Source: Nakamurella panacisegetis
GTDB taxonomy: Bacteria; Actinomycetota; Actinomycetes; Mycobacteriales; Nakamurellaceae
DNA: 64,000 bases
NCBI RefSeq assembly: GCF_900104535.1
Contig: NZ_LT629710.1
Location: 2,728,001 to 2,792,000 of the forward strand
Direction of reading: 5' to 3'
The notes beneath the pieces are model-generated. The model did not search any database. It was not told where the DNA came from and saw only the letters and a program-made list of their open reading frames with translations. The position numbers and the translations under genes are program-made. Shown one piece after another: positions 18,726-27,048 of the stretch (position 1 is its first letter; each line of letters begins with the position of its first letter).

Positions 18726-18941
18726 CAGTGGACCACCTTTCGATTCGGCACGACCCCGGTCCGGGTTCGGGTCCGGAGCGGTTCGGGTTCGGTTCAGAGT
18801 AACCAGCGCGGCCGGCGCGCCGTGCCCGGGCGACCCACGATCCACACCGACCTCCGCGCCGTGTCGGGCCATACGGCTATCGTCGGACCGAGTGCGCAGC
18901 CGGCACTCGAACCGACCGTCCGTGCCAGCCATCGAGGTGTG

Positions 18942-20801
18942 ATGACGTCAGCAACCACCAGCGGAAGCGGGACTCCCCGGGGCAACGTGTCCGATCTGCT
19001 CCGGGCCGCGGCAACCGCCTTCGGCGACCATTCAGCACTGATCCTGTCCGACGGCACGCGCTCCTGGCGCGAGTTGGACCGCGCCGTCGACGCCGGTGCG
19101 GCCGAACTGGTGGCCGCTGGTCTCACCCCGGGCAGCCGGGTGGTCGTTTCGCTGGAGACCGGCGCCGATATCATCGCGGCCCTGTTCGCCGTGGCCAGGG
19201 CGGGTCTGGTCGCCGTGCCGATCGGTCCCGATCGTGCCGACCTGTCGTCCATCGTGGCGCGAGTGGGGGCGTCCGCCGCCATCACCGCGCCGGTCACCGT
19301 GCCGGTGCCGATCCAGGTGTCCCCGCAGGCGGTTGCTCTCTGGTGGGGGCGCCCGGCCGCCGAGTTCGATCCCGTCGGGTCGGGCGAGGATCTCGCCGTG
19401 CTGGCCCGGGCGGCCAGCAGTGACCGCCCGGTGATGGTGTCGCACCGGGCCATTCTGGCCGCCGTCGAGGCCATCTCCGCCACTCCGCGACTGGGACTGC
19501 GCGCGGACGACCGCGCGGTCCTGGTGTTGCCCACCTACCACTTGGCCGGATGGGTCACCGCGTTCCTGCCGCTGACCCTGGTCGGCGCGGCCGGCGTCAT
19601 CCCTGATCGTCCGGACGGCACGCATGCCTGGTTGGACACCGTGGTCGCGGCGATCCGGCGGCACCGCGTGACGATCGTTCCCGGGGCGCCGAGCCTGTAC
19701 CGACGGCTGCGAGACGTCAGCGGGGTCGAACGTGCGCTGGCATCCGTCCGCCTGATGACCTCCGGCGCGGCACCCCTGGATCCGGCGGACTTCTCGGCGA
19801 TCAAGGCCCTGACCGGGCAGAGCGTCTGGGAGGGCTACGGGATCTCGGAGTCCGCATCGGTCATCTCGAGCAGCTTGATGACGAAGGCGTCCCGAGTCGG
19901 CTCGGTCGGCAAGCCGCTACGGGGAGTGTCGCTCCGCATCGTCGGCGAGGACGGCGGCGACGTCAATGCCGACGGTCGCCCGGAGAGCGCGGTCGACGAC
20001 CTGGGCGCGGACGCGGTCGGCGGAGAGGTCGGCCGGATCCAGATCAGTGGGCCGACGCTGTTCTCGGGCTACTGGCTGCCACATGACGGGGCGAGCGGAG
20101 CGACGGGGGATGGAACCGGGGCGAGCGGAGCGACGGGGGATGGAACCGGGGCGAGCGGAGCGACGGGGGATGAGACCGGGGCGAGCGGAGCGACGGTCGA
20201 CCTCGACACCAGCGGGATGACCGCCGACGGCTGGTTCACCACCGGCGACCTCGGCTACTTCGACGACGTCGGCGAGCTCCACCTGGTCGACCGGGCGACC
20301 GAGACCATCCGAGTGGCCGGGTTCACGGTGTATCCGCGGGAGATCGAGGACGTCCTGGCCGGCCATCCCTACGTCCGGGACGCCGCTGTGATCGGCGTGA
20401 CCGGTCGGGCCGGAGAGGCGGTGGCGGCCGTCATCGTGCCGCTGTGGGGCAAACACCCGACCGAGGCCGACCTCGACGAGTACGTCGCCGAGCGGCTCCC
20501 GGTGTTCAAGCGTCCGCGGTCGTACCACCTGGTCGACCGGTTGCCCCGCAACGAGCTCGGCCGGATCGACCGCGACCAGGTACGGGCCATGTACCGCTCG
20601 TCAGAGCCGCTGGAGTCCGGCATCATCGACGGGTTGCACGTCCCGTCCGCGGGGGAGGCGGTCGCCCCGCGGCCCGAGGACACACCGGTCGTCCCGCGGA
20701 CCGATCCGGAACCGGCGGCCGAGCTGGGTGAGCTGGGGGCCCGGCTCCCGGGTCGGGAAGGGCGGCGCGGCGACGAGGACACCGACGACGACCTGTTCTG
20801 A
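18942..20801 (+). CDS. AMP-binding (acyl-CoA synthetase-like) protein lacking P-loop and catalytic Lys
   Basis: A 619-residue adenylate-forming-family protein from an ATG with GAGGTG 3-8 bases upstream. Fold markers are present: [10 protein letters not shown]-type motif (YGISES), [13 protein letters not shown] and [10 protein letters not shown]. The phosphate loop, normally TSGTTGxPKG, is replaced by [15 protein letters not shown] around residue 165. The C-terminal catalytic Lys, normally in GK, is Arg in NELGRIDRD. The true MenE at 36143 has both. It therefore may not activate acids, or may only bind ligand. Residues of about 383-418 are a Gly-Ala-Ser repeat inserted between conserved segments. 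The acidic C-terminus (DEDTDDDLF) is unusual. The next gene is an acyl-CoA dehydrogenase. An open frame reaching much further upstream is a shadow of other genes. Confidence 0.82.
   Translation: MTSATTSGSGTPRGNVSDLLRAAATAFGDHSALILSDGTRSWRELDRAVDAGAAELVAAGLTPGSRVVVSLETGADIIAALFAVARAGLVAVPIGPDRADLSSIVARVGASAAITAPVTVPVPIQVSPQAVALWWGRPAAEFDPVGSGEDLAVLARAASSDRPVMVSHRAILAAVEAISATPRLGLRADDRAVLVLPTYHLAGWVTAFLPLTLVGAAGVIPDRPDGTHAWLDTVVAAIRRHRVTIVPGAPSLYRRLRDVSGVERALASVRLMTSGAAPLDPADFSAIKALTGQSVWEGYGISESASVISSSLMTKASRVGSVGKPLRGVSLRIVGEDGGDVNADGRPESAVDDLGADAVGGEVGRIQISGPTLFSGYWLPHDGASGATGDGTGASGATGDGTGASGATGDETGASGATVDLDTSGMTADGWFTTGDLGYFDDVGELHLVDRATETIRVAGFTVYPREIEDVLAGHPYVRDAAVIGVTGRAGEAVAAVIVPLWGKHPTEADLDEYVAERLPVFKRPRSYHLVDRLPRNELGRIDRDQVRAMYRSSEPLESGIIDGLHVPSAGEAVAPRPEDTPVVPRTDPEPAAELGELGARLPGREGRRGDEDTDDDLF
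20087..20196 (+). repeat. Four 30-bp tandem repeats inside the AMP-ligase homologue
   Basis: GGGCGAGCGGAGCGACGG recurs at a period of exactly 30 (units from 20087, 20117, 20147 and 20177; the last is partial). It is read as [10 protein letters not shown] or [10 protein letters not shown]. The same core in the same frame occurs at the start of nuoC. Confidence 0.95.
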
Positions 20802-20873
20802 GTTGGACCGGGATCGCCGGGCACACCCGGCGGGACAACGCAATCGCATGGAACGGAAAGGGTGGGAAACGTT

Positions 20874-22079
20874 GTGGTCATCCCCTTGGCACCGGCTGTC
20901 ATCGATCGCGAGCTGCCGTCGGAAGAAGCTTTCGATCTGCTGGCGCTGACCCGGGATCTGGTCCGCGGTGAACTGCTCCCGCAGGTCAACGCGGCCGAAT
21001 CGGCCGGAGCCTTCCCGCGGGCGGTGTTCACCACCCTCGGCGAGGCTGGCCTGTTGTCCCTGCCCTATCCGCACCGCTACGGCGGAGGTGAGCAGCCGGC
21101 CGTCGTCTACCTGCAGGTCGTCGAAGAACTGGCCCGGGCCTGGCTCGGAGTGGCGATGGGCGTCAGCGTGCACGTCCTGTCCTGCCACGGGCTGGTCAAC
21201 TACGGCACGGATGAGCAGAAGGACCGTTGGCTGCCCGATCTGCTGGGCGGTCGGTTGCTGGGTGCGTACTGCCTGTCCGAACCCCAGGGCGGTTCCGACC
21301 CGGGCGCGATGCTCACCAGTGCCGTCCGTGACGGCGACACCTACGTGATCAACGGGGAGAAGGCCTGGATCACCCACGGCCCGGTGGCCGACTTCTACCT
21401 GCTGATGGCCAGGACCGGCGAGCCCGGCCCGCGTGGGATCAGTTCGTTCCTGGTGCCGGGAGGGACTCCCGGTATCGAGGCCGGCATCAACGAGCGGAAG
21501 ATGGGCGTCCGATCGTCGGTCACCAGCTCGGTGCGGTTCGAGAACGTGCGGATCGACGCCGACCGCCGTCTGGGCGCCGAAGGCAAGGGGTTCGCCATCG
21601 CCATGTCGGCCTTGGACTCCGGACGGTTGGGCATCGCCGCCTGCGCCGTGGGGCTGGCCCAGGCGGCCCTGGACGTCGCGGCCGAGTACGCGCGAACGCG
21701 TCGGGCGTTCGGCAGCCTGATCAGTGACTTCCAGGGTGTGTCGTTCCTGCTGGCCGATGCCGCGTCCAAGATCGCCTCGGCCCGGCAGCTCTACCTCTAC
21801 GCCGCCCGCCGCAAGGACGTCGGCAAGTCGTTCTCCACGGAGGCGGCGATGGCCAAGCTCATCGCCACCGACATGGCGATGGCCGTCACCACCGACATGG
21901 TGCAGGTGCTGGGCGGGGCGGGCTACGTGGAGGACTACCCGGTCGAGCGCTACATGAGAGAGGCCAAGCTGCTGCAGATCGTCGAGGGCACCAACCAGAT
22001 CCAGCGTCTGGTGATCGCTCGTTCGCTCAACCGCATCACGCGCGAGGCCCGCAACCGCGCCACCGGGGAGACCTCGTGA
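20874..22079 (+). CDS. Acyl-CoA dehydrogenase
   Basis: A 401-residue FAD flavoenzyme that oxidises acyl-CoA to enoyl-CoA. It has the N-terminal helical domain, FAD/substrate signatures CLSEPQGGSDPGAM and EKAWITHG, and the C-terminal QIVEGTNQIQR with catalytic Glu371 in the short/medium-chain position. The GTG at 20874 has AAAGGG 11 bases upstream; a GTG at 20862 overlaps that site. It is 72 bp after the AMP-ligase homologue and overlaps the glutaredoxin gene by 4 bp. Acyl-chain specificity is not readable. Confidence 0.93.
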   Translation: MVIPLAPAVIDRELPSEEAFDLLALTRDLVRGELLPQVNAAESAGAFPRAVFTTLGEAGLLSLPYPHRYGGGEQPAVVYLQVVEELARAWLGVAMGVSVHVLSCHGLVNYGTDEQKDRWLPDLLGGRLLGAYCLSEPQGGSDPGAMLTSAVRDGDTYVINGEKAWITHGPVADFYLLMARTGEPGPRGISSFLVPGGTPGIEAGINERKMGVRSSVTSSVRFENVRIDADRRLGAEGKGFAIAMSALDSGRLGIAACAVGLAQAALDVAAEYARTRRAFGSLISDFQGVSFLLADAASKIASARQLYLYAARRKDVGKSFSTEAAMAKLIATDMAMAVTTDMVQVLGGAGYVEDYPVERYMREAKLLQIVEGTNQIQRLVIARSLNRITREARNRATGETS

Positions 22080-22312
22080 AGCAGGTTCAACTGTTGACCC
22101 GTCCGGGCTGCCACCTGTGTGACGACGCGCGCGCGGCCGTGGCTGCCGCGACCCGGGCTGCCGGCACCACCTTCAGCGAGGTGAACGTCGACGACGATCG
22201 GGAACTGCGCGCCGAATACGGCGACATGGTGCCGGTGGTGCTCCTGGACGGGGTCCAGTACGGCTACTTCACGATCGACGCGATCGAACTGCAGGCCGCG
22301 CTGACCCGCTGA
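22076..22312 (+). CDS. Glutaredoxin family protein
   Basis: A 78-residue thioredoxin-fold protein (DUF836/glutaredoxin-like) with redox motif CHLC at Cys12-Cys15 and cis-Pro in DMVPVVLLDG. The GTG overlaps the dehydrogenase stop, so it is coupled to it. In mycobacteria an equivalent (Rv0508) stands directly before hemA; here rex follows instead. Confidence 0.9.
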   Translation: MKQVQLLTRPGCHLCDDARAAVAAATRAAGTTFSEVNVDDDRELRAEYGDMVPVVLLDGVQYGYFTIDAIELQAALTR

Positions 22313-22407
22313 TCGTTGCCCGTTGTGCAACAGGCTGCGCCGGACGGAACAGTCTGCTCCAAATGGGTGGGCTATCCCGACATGCGAGACTGCCGGACCG
22401 AGCGGAA

Positions 22408-22436
22408 TTGGTTCCTGTCTTTCGTCTGGCTAGTGT
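22408..22436 (+). promoter_or_regulatory. Candidate rex promoter
   Basis: TTGGTT at 22408-22413, a 17-base spacer and TAGTGT at 22431-22436, about 90 bases before the rex start. I saw no convincing Rex operator around it, so autoregulation is not evident here. Confidence 0.45.
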
Positions 22437-22525
22437 TGATCACGCGGCGGCCTATCACACGGAAGCCGACCCAGTAGCGGCGGGGGTATCACCTCCACGC
22501 TCCAGATGTCAATCGGGTGGCGCTC

Positions 22526-23272
22526 ATGACACGGCAGGCCGGCGGGGAGAACAACGCTGGTTCTGCGGTGGCCGCCGCCGCCCCTGATCTGGGTCGCACC
22601 CGTTCGCGGGCCATCCCGGAAGCCACCGTCGGCCGCCTCGCGGTCTATCTCAGAGTGCTGACCGATCCGCAAGCGGTGCGTCCGGCCCTCGGCGATCGCG
22701 GTGACGGGGTGCGGGTGGTGTCCTCGGCCGAACTCGCCGCGGCGGCGGGGGTCAATCCGGCCGGGCTGCGGCGCGACCTGTCCTTCCTGGGTAGCCACGG
22801 CGTACGCGGCGTCGGCTACGACGTCGACACCCTGATCGAACAGATCCAGCGGGTGCTGGGTGCCCATCACCATTTCCGGGTCGCTCTGGTCGGCATCGGT
22901 AACCTCGGTCAGGCGCTGGCCGGCTACGCCGGTTTCGGCGGTCGCGGATTCGGGATCGGGGCACTGTTCGACGTCGACGTGGAGAAGATCGGTCGTACCG
23001 TCGCCGGGCTCCGCATCCGCGACCTGGCCGACGCCCAGGAGGTCTGCCCGGCGGAGGGCATCACCATCGGAGTCATCACCACGCCGGAGGGGGCGGCCCA
23101 GTCCGCCGCCGACGCACTGGTGACGGCCGGGATCTTCTCGATCCTGAACTTCGCCCCGGGCAAGATCGTGGTACCGGCCGGCGTCGAGGTGCGGCGGGTC
23201 GATCTGGCCCTTGAGCTGCAGATGCTCGCGTTCCACGAGACCAGTCGCGTCGACGGCGTGGTCGCGCGATGA
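22526..23272 (+). CDS. rex: Redox-sensing transcriptional repressor Rex
   Basis: A 248-residue repressor that senses the NADH/NAD+ ratio and controls respiratory genes. The N-terminal winged helix (about 25-100) includes RLAVYLRVL, AAAGVNPAGLRRDLSFLG and GVRGVGYDV. The Rossmann domain begins VALVGIGNLGQALAGY. The C-terminal swapped helix ends LQMLAFHE. The ATG at 22526 is preceded by GGGTGG 5 bases away; a GTG at 22517 is possible. In Streptomyces rex heads the rex-hemACD operon; here it is followed by cobA-hemD, without hemA or hemC. A strong operator match lies at 48335. Confidence 0.96.
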   Translation: MTRQAGGENNAGSAVAAAAPDLGRTRSRAIPEATVGRLAVYLRVLTDPQAVRPALGDRGDGVRVVSSAELAAAAGVNPAGLRRDLSFLGSHGVRGVGYDVDTLIEQIQRVLGAHHHFRVALVGIGNLGQALAGYAGFGGRGFGIGALFDVDVEKIGRTVAGLRIRDLADAQEVCPAEGITIGVITTPEGAAQSAADALVTAGIFSILNFAPGKIVVPAGVEVRRVDLALELQMLAFHETSRVDGVVAR

Positions 23273-23507
23273 CCGTGCGCTGCCCGACGTCGGTCCGCGT
23301 CGCGATCCGTCCCGTCACCTGCCGTTCGTCCGGCGCTGGTTGCTGTTCTTCTTCCGGTGGTAGGCCTGGTCGGGCAGCTTTCCGCACGGTCGAGATCTTC
23401 ACCGTTACACACAGATGCCGACGGCTTCCGACCCGGAGTCCCGGCATGACGCACACCGGTCGGCTCGAGCCGGCGAATACCGACGTAAGTCAGGCAAGGA
23501 GCACGTC

Positions 23508-25031
23508 ATGACCCGCGCGCGAAGGACAGGCGGCCGCATCATCTTCGTCGGGGCGGGCCCCGGTGATCCCGGACTGCTGACGGTGCGTTCGGTGCAGGCG
23601 CTGGCCGGGGCGGCCGTTCTGGTCACCGACCCGGACGTCCCGGCCGAGGTGGTCGCGCTCGCCGTCGACGCCGACGTGCAGCCGGCCGTGGGGGAGGCCG
23701 CCGAGGTCGCGAAGGTGCTGTTGGCCGCGGCCAAGAGCGGCCAGGCCGTCGTGCGCCTGGTCGCCGGTGACGTGCTGACCGCTGACTCGGTGGTCAAGGA
23801 ACTGCAGGCCGTGGCCCGCACCACCGTTCCGTTCGACGTCGTGCCCGGTGTTTCGACAGCTGCCGCGGCCGCCTCGTACGCCGGTATCGCCGTCGGGTCG
23901 GTCCACACCATCGCCGACGTCCGTTCCACCTCGGACTGGGCCCGGTTGGCCACCGCCCCCGGCACCCTGCTGCTCCAGGCGGCCGGTGGCCACCTGGCCG
24001 ACACCGCGGCGTCGCTGGCCGAGGCCGGTTTCGCCGCCGAAACCCCGACGTCGGTGACGGCGGGCGCGTCGTTGCCGACGCAACGCACCGTGGACGGAAC
24101 GCTGGCCACCCTCGACGGGATGGGCCGGGATCTCACCGGGCCGCTGGTCGTCGCGGTCGGCGCGAGCGCGACCCAGCGGTCCAAGCTCTCCTGGTGGGAA
24201 TCGCGGGCGCTCTACGGGTGGCGGGTGCTGATCCCGCAGACCCGCGACTCCAGCGACTTGATGGTCGAGTTGCTGCGTACCCACGGCGCCATCCCCGAGC
24301 GCGTGCCGACGATCGCCGTCGAGCCGCCGCGGACCCCGGCGCAGATGGAGCGGGCGGTCAAGGGCCTGGTCGACGGTCGCTACCAGTGGGTGGTGTTCAC
24401 GTCGATCAACTCGGTCCGCGCCGTGTGGGAGAAGTTCACCGAGTTCGGGCTGGACGCCCGGGCGTTCGCCGGGGTCAAGATCGCCTGCGTCGACAACGCG
24501 ACCGGTGACGCCGTCCGCGCGCTGGGGATCAACCCGGAGCTGGTCTCCGGGCACCAGGAGTTCTCGGTCGGTCTGCTGGACGACTTCCCCGAGTTCGACG
24601 ACATCCTGGACCCGGTGGACCGGGTGCTGTTGCCACGGGCCGACATCGCCACCGAGACGCTGGCCGAGGGTTTGCGGGAACGCGGCTGGGAGATCGACGA
24701 CGTGACGGCGTACCGGACGGTCAGGGCCGCCCCGCCGGCGGCGTCCATCCGCGAGGCGATCAAGGCCGGTGGCTTCGACGCGGTGTGTTTCACCTCGTCC
24801 TCGACGGTGCGCAACCTGGTCGGAATCGCCGGCAAGCCGCACGCCCGGTCGATCGTGGCCTGCCTCGGCCCGAAGACGGCCGAGACGGCCCGGGAATTCG
24901 GCCTTCGGGTCGACGTGCAGCCGGAGACGCCGGACATCGCGTCGCTGGTGGAAGCCCTGGTCGGGCACGCGACGCGGCTCCGGTCCGAGGGTGCTCTTCC
25001 GCCCCCTCGCCGCTCTCCCCGCAGGCGCTGA
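23508..25031 (+). CDS. hemD: Fused uroporphyrinogen-III C-methyltransferase-like / uroporphyrinogen-III synthase
   Basis: A 507-residue fusion in tetrapyrrole synthesis. The N-terminal half (about 1-230) has a SUMT fold start IIFVGAGPGDPGLLTV and VPGVSTAAAAASYAG. The SUMT motif normally near GGDPxxFGRG is degraded to VAGDVLTADSV, so methyltransferase activity is doubtful. The C-terminal half (about 240-500) is HemD, with GWRVLIPQTRDSS, VVFTSINSVRAVW and a second VCFTSSSTVRNLVG segment. The ATG has AAGGAG 6 bases upstream. The 235 bases between rex and this gene contain no remnant of hemA or hemC. A hairpin follows the stop, so hemB is not co-transcribed either. Confidence 0.9.
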   Translation: MTRARRTGGRIIFVGAGPGDPGLLTVRSVQALAGAAVLVTDPDVPAEVVALAVDADVQPAVGEAAEVAKVLLAAAKSGQAVVRLVAGDVLTADSVVKELQAVARTTVPFDVVPGVSTAAAAASYAGIAVGSVHTIADVRSTSDWARLATAPGTLLLQAAGGHLADTAASLAEAGFAAETPTSVTAGASLPTQRTVDGTLATLDGMGRDLTGPLVVAVGASATQRSKLSWWESRALYGWRVLIPQTRDSSDLMVELLRTHGAIPERVPTIAVEPPRTPAQMERAVKGLVDGRYQWVVFTSINSVRAVWEKFTEFGLDARAFAGVKIACVDNATGDAVRALGINPELVSGHQEFSVGLLDDFPEFDDILDPVDRVLLPRADIATETLAEGLRERGWEIDDVTAYRTVRAAPPAASIREAIKAGGFDAVCFTSSSTVRNLVGIAGKPHARSIVACLGPKTAETAREFGLRVDVQPETPDIASLVEALVGHATRLRSEGALPPPRRSPRRR

Positions 25032-25037
25032 CCGTGC

Positions 25038-25075
25038 GCGCATACGGAACCGTCCGGCGCATATGAAAGTGCCCG
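25038..25075 (+). repeat. 38-bp dispersed element, copy 1
   Basis: Begins 6 bases after the hemD stop with GCGCATACGGAAC and matches a segment at 63214-63251 after the nuoL stop at 31 of 38 positions; six of the seven differences are transitions. Both copies run into a hairpin. Confidence 0.7.
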
Positions 25076-25112
25076 TTTTGGTCGTCATGACGGCCGGAAC
25101 GGGCACTTTTGT
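25066..25112 (+). terminator. Terminator hairpin of hemD
   Basis: AAAGTGCCCGTT at 25066-25077 pairs with AACGGGCACTTT at 25098-25109. The inner GGTCGTCATGACGGCC extends the stem to about 22 bp with G-U pairs. A short T-run (TTTTGT) follows, the best intrinsic terminator in the window. Confidence 0.85.
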
Positions 25113-25181
25113 CTGCGCCGGCCGGGGGTGGGGTCGCGCTGTCGTACAGATCACCCAGGATCGGCCGGTAAGTTCTCCCTC

Positions 25182-25814
25182 ATGACTTCACCCGGCCCGA
25201 AGAAGAGCGGCTTCCTGGCCAAGCTGCAGAACATGGCGGTCATCCCGCTGCCCGTCGACGACGGGCAGCCGATCGTCCGGCCGCGTGGCGTCACCATCGC
25301 GTCCGTGCTGGCCATCGTCGCGGGAGTGATCTTCCTCCTGGGCGGCGCGCTCGGGTTCGCCACCGCCCCGTCCCTCCTGGACAGCGCGGTCAAGCAGTAC
25401 AACGCCGGGATCTCCTCCTGCGAGCAGACCTTCGGGGGACACGGCAGCACGCTGGCCACCCCGACGGTTGCCTCGCTGACGTCGAGCGCGGCGGTTTGCC
25501 GCTCCAGCACCGACCTCACCCAGTCCGACAAGGACGGGTTTCTGAAGTCGCAGCGGACGTTCGGGGTCATCTTCGTGGTGATCGGTCTCGTCGTCGGCGC
25601 CGCGGGCTGGTTCCTGCGGAACGGGGCCAGATGGGCCAAACGCACCCTGGTGATCGGCGGGGCGCTTCTGCTGCTCGCCGCCGCACTGCTCAAGCTCTCG
25701 ACTCCGATCACCCTGGTGGCCACCCTGTTGATGGCCATCGCCGTGGTGATGACGTACGTCGGGAAGAACGCCGCCTTCTTCATGCGCGTCGCCATGCGGG
25801 GGAAGCAGCACTAG
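25182..25814 (+). CDS. Integral membrane protein of unknown function
   Basis: About 210 residues with four hydrophobic segments (IASVLAIVAGVIFLLGGAL, VIFVVIGLVVGAAGWFL, LVIGGALLLLAAALLKL and VATLLMAIAVVMTYVG). A polar extracytoplasmic loop between the first two carries two Cys (SSCEQTF and AAVCRSS) that could form a disulfide. I recognise no family. It overlaps the next small membrane gene by one base, and both replace the hemB/hemL genes found here in relatives. Confidence 0.7.
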   Translation: MTSPGPKKSGFLAKLQNMAVIPLPVDDGQPIVRPRGVTIASVLAIVAGVIFLLGGALGFATAPSLLDSAVKQYNAGISSCEQTFGGHGSTLATPTVASLTSSAAVCRSSTDLTQSDKDGFLKSQRTFGVIFVVIGLVVGAAGWFLRNGARWAKRTLVIGGALLLLAAALLKLSTPITLVATLLMAIAVVMTYVGKNAAFFMRVAMRGKQH

Positions 25815-26194
25815 TGCTCGACCGGGACGTGACGAACCTCGACACCGCCCCACTTCCGGCGGTGGAGCTGCCGCTGTCGCCCCGCGCGGCCGGGCGGGCC
25901 GCCGACGACGTGTCGACCGTCCTGCTGGTGCGCGCGATCGTGGCCGGGACGGCCACGATCGCCCTGCTGATGGTCGCCGGCCTTCTGTTCGCCCACGGAG
26001 TGCGGGACGACACCTTTCCGCCCTACCTGTCGGGTACCAAGAGCACGACCATCGTCCGCTACTCGGCCCCGTGGATCGCCGGTGCCGCCGGGTGTGCTCT
26101 GCTCGCCGGGCTCGCGTTCGTGTCCTTCGGGGTCGATCTCTTCCGCCACCTGCGCCTGCAGCGGGCGCGGCGTGCGGGTCGAAATCTCGCCTGA
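25814..26194 (+). CDS. Small membrane protein of unknown function
   Basis: A 126-residue protein whose GTG overlaps the preceding stop by one base. Two membrane helices (LLVRAIVAGTATIALLMVAGLLFA and APWIAGAAGCALLAGLAFVSFGV) flank a periplasmic-looking loop (DDTFPPYLSGTKSTT), ending in a basic cytoplasmic tail. Probably co-translated with the upstream membrane protein. No recognised domain. Confidence 0.65.
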   Translation: MLDRDVTNLDTAPLPAVELPLSPRAAGRAADDVSTVLLVRAIVAGTATIALLMVAGLLFAHGVRDDTFPPYLSGTKSTTIVRYSAPWIAGAAGCALLAGLAFVSFGVDLFRHLRLQRARRAGRNLA

Positions 26195-26394
26195 GCGGCC
26201 GCTCGGCGACCGGCTGGGTGAGCGGGCACCGTGCGTGCCTGTGTGACCGCGCTGGGCCGGGACCATGGTCCTACCTTCGGCACACCGAACACCTGGGACA
26301 CTGGTGTCGTGCGTCCGCCCTTCGAATCCCGCCCCGCCCTGCTTCGCCCGTCCCGCCGGCCGGTGTCCTCCCCCGAGCTGCTGCGATCCGTCCG

Positions 26395-27048
26395 ATGAGC
26401 CGTACCGTCGTCCACCTGCTGCGCCACGGCAAGGTGCACAACCCCTCGGGCATCCTGTACGGGCGGTTGCCGGGGTTCCGGCTGGCCGCGTCCGGGCGGG
26501 CCATGGCCGAAGGCATCGCCGACCACCTGGCTGACCACGACATCACCTACATTGCAGCGTCTTCGCTGATCAGAGCGCAGGAGACGGCCGCCCCGCTGGC
26601 CGCCCGCAAGGGCATCGACGTCGTCACCGACGACCGCGTCATCGAGGCCGGTAACCAGTTCGAGGGCATGAGGGTCGCGGTCGGTGACGGCGCTCTGCGG
26701 CAGCCGAAGCACTGGCTGAAGCTGCGCAATCCGTTCCTGCCGTCGTGGGGCGAGCCGTACCTGACCATCGCCCACCGGATGGTCGGCGCGATCTATTCGG
26801 CGGTGCAGAAGGCCGACGGACACGAGGCCCTGCTGGTGTCGCACCAGCTTCCCATCGTGACCGTCCGGCGTTATCTGGAGGGCCGCCGGCTCTGGCACAA
26901 CCCCACCAACCGGGAGTGCAGTGTCGCCTCCGTCACCTCGTTGACCTTCGACGACGGAGTGTTCGCCGGGCTGACCTACGCCGAACCGGTCGCGCACATC
27001 GCCGCGGTCGACGATGCGGGCGTCCCGCAGCCGGGTACCGCGTCATGA
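26395..27048 (+). CDS. Histidine phosphatase (phosphoglycerate-mutase-like) family protein
   Basis: A 217-residue histidine phosphatase with catalytic His11 in LLRHGKVHN, an acid/base region EAGNQFEG and a second His in ALLVSHQLPI. Physiological substrate unknown. The gene begins the cytochrome c maturation cluster in the same place as Rv0525 and overlaps the next gene by 4 bp (ATGA), so it is co-translated with it. The start ATG has no strong ribosome binding site. About 200 bp upstream are non-coding. Confidence 0.9.
   Translation: MSRTVVHLLRHGKVHNPSGILYGRLPGFRLAASGRAMAEGIADHLADHDITYIAASSLIRAQETAAPLAARKGIDVVTDDRVIEAGNQFEGMRVAVGDGALRQPKHWLKLRNPFLPSWGEPYLTIAHRMVGAIYSAVQKADGHEALLVSHQLPIVTVRRYLEGRRLWHNPTNRECSVASVTSLTFDDGVFAGLTYAEPVAHIAAVDDAGVPQPGTAS

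Noticed and set aside
16446-18941. Upstream extension of the AMP-ligase frame over the acyltransferase and HAD genes
   Set aside because: It overlaps three supported genes and has no family resemblance; the real start at 18942 has its own ribosome binding site.
22313-22525. Rex operator upstream of rex
   Set aside because: GTTGTGCAAC and GTGTTGAT...TATCACAC have some symmetry but do not match TGTGAAC-N3-TTCACA.
23269-23511. 80-codon frame between rex and hemD, with ATG overlapping the rex stop
   Set aside because: No resemblance to hemA or hemC or any domain, Cys/Ser/Arg-rich by composition, and it runs into the hemD ribosome binding site and start.
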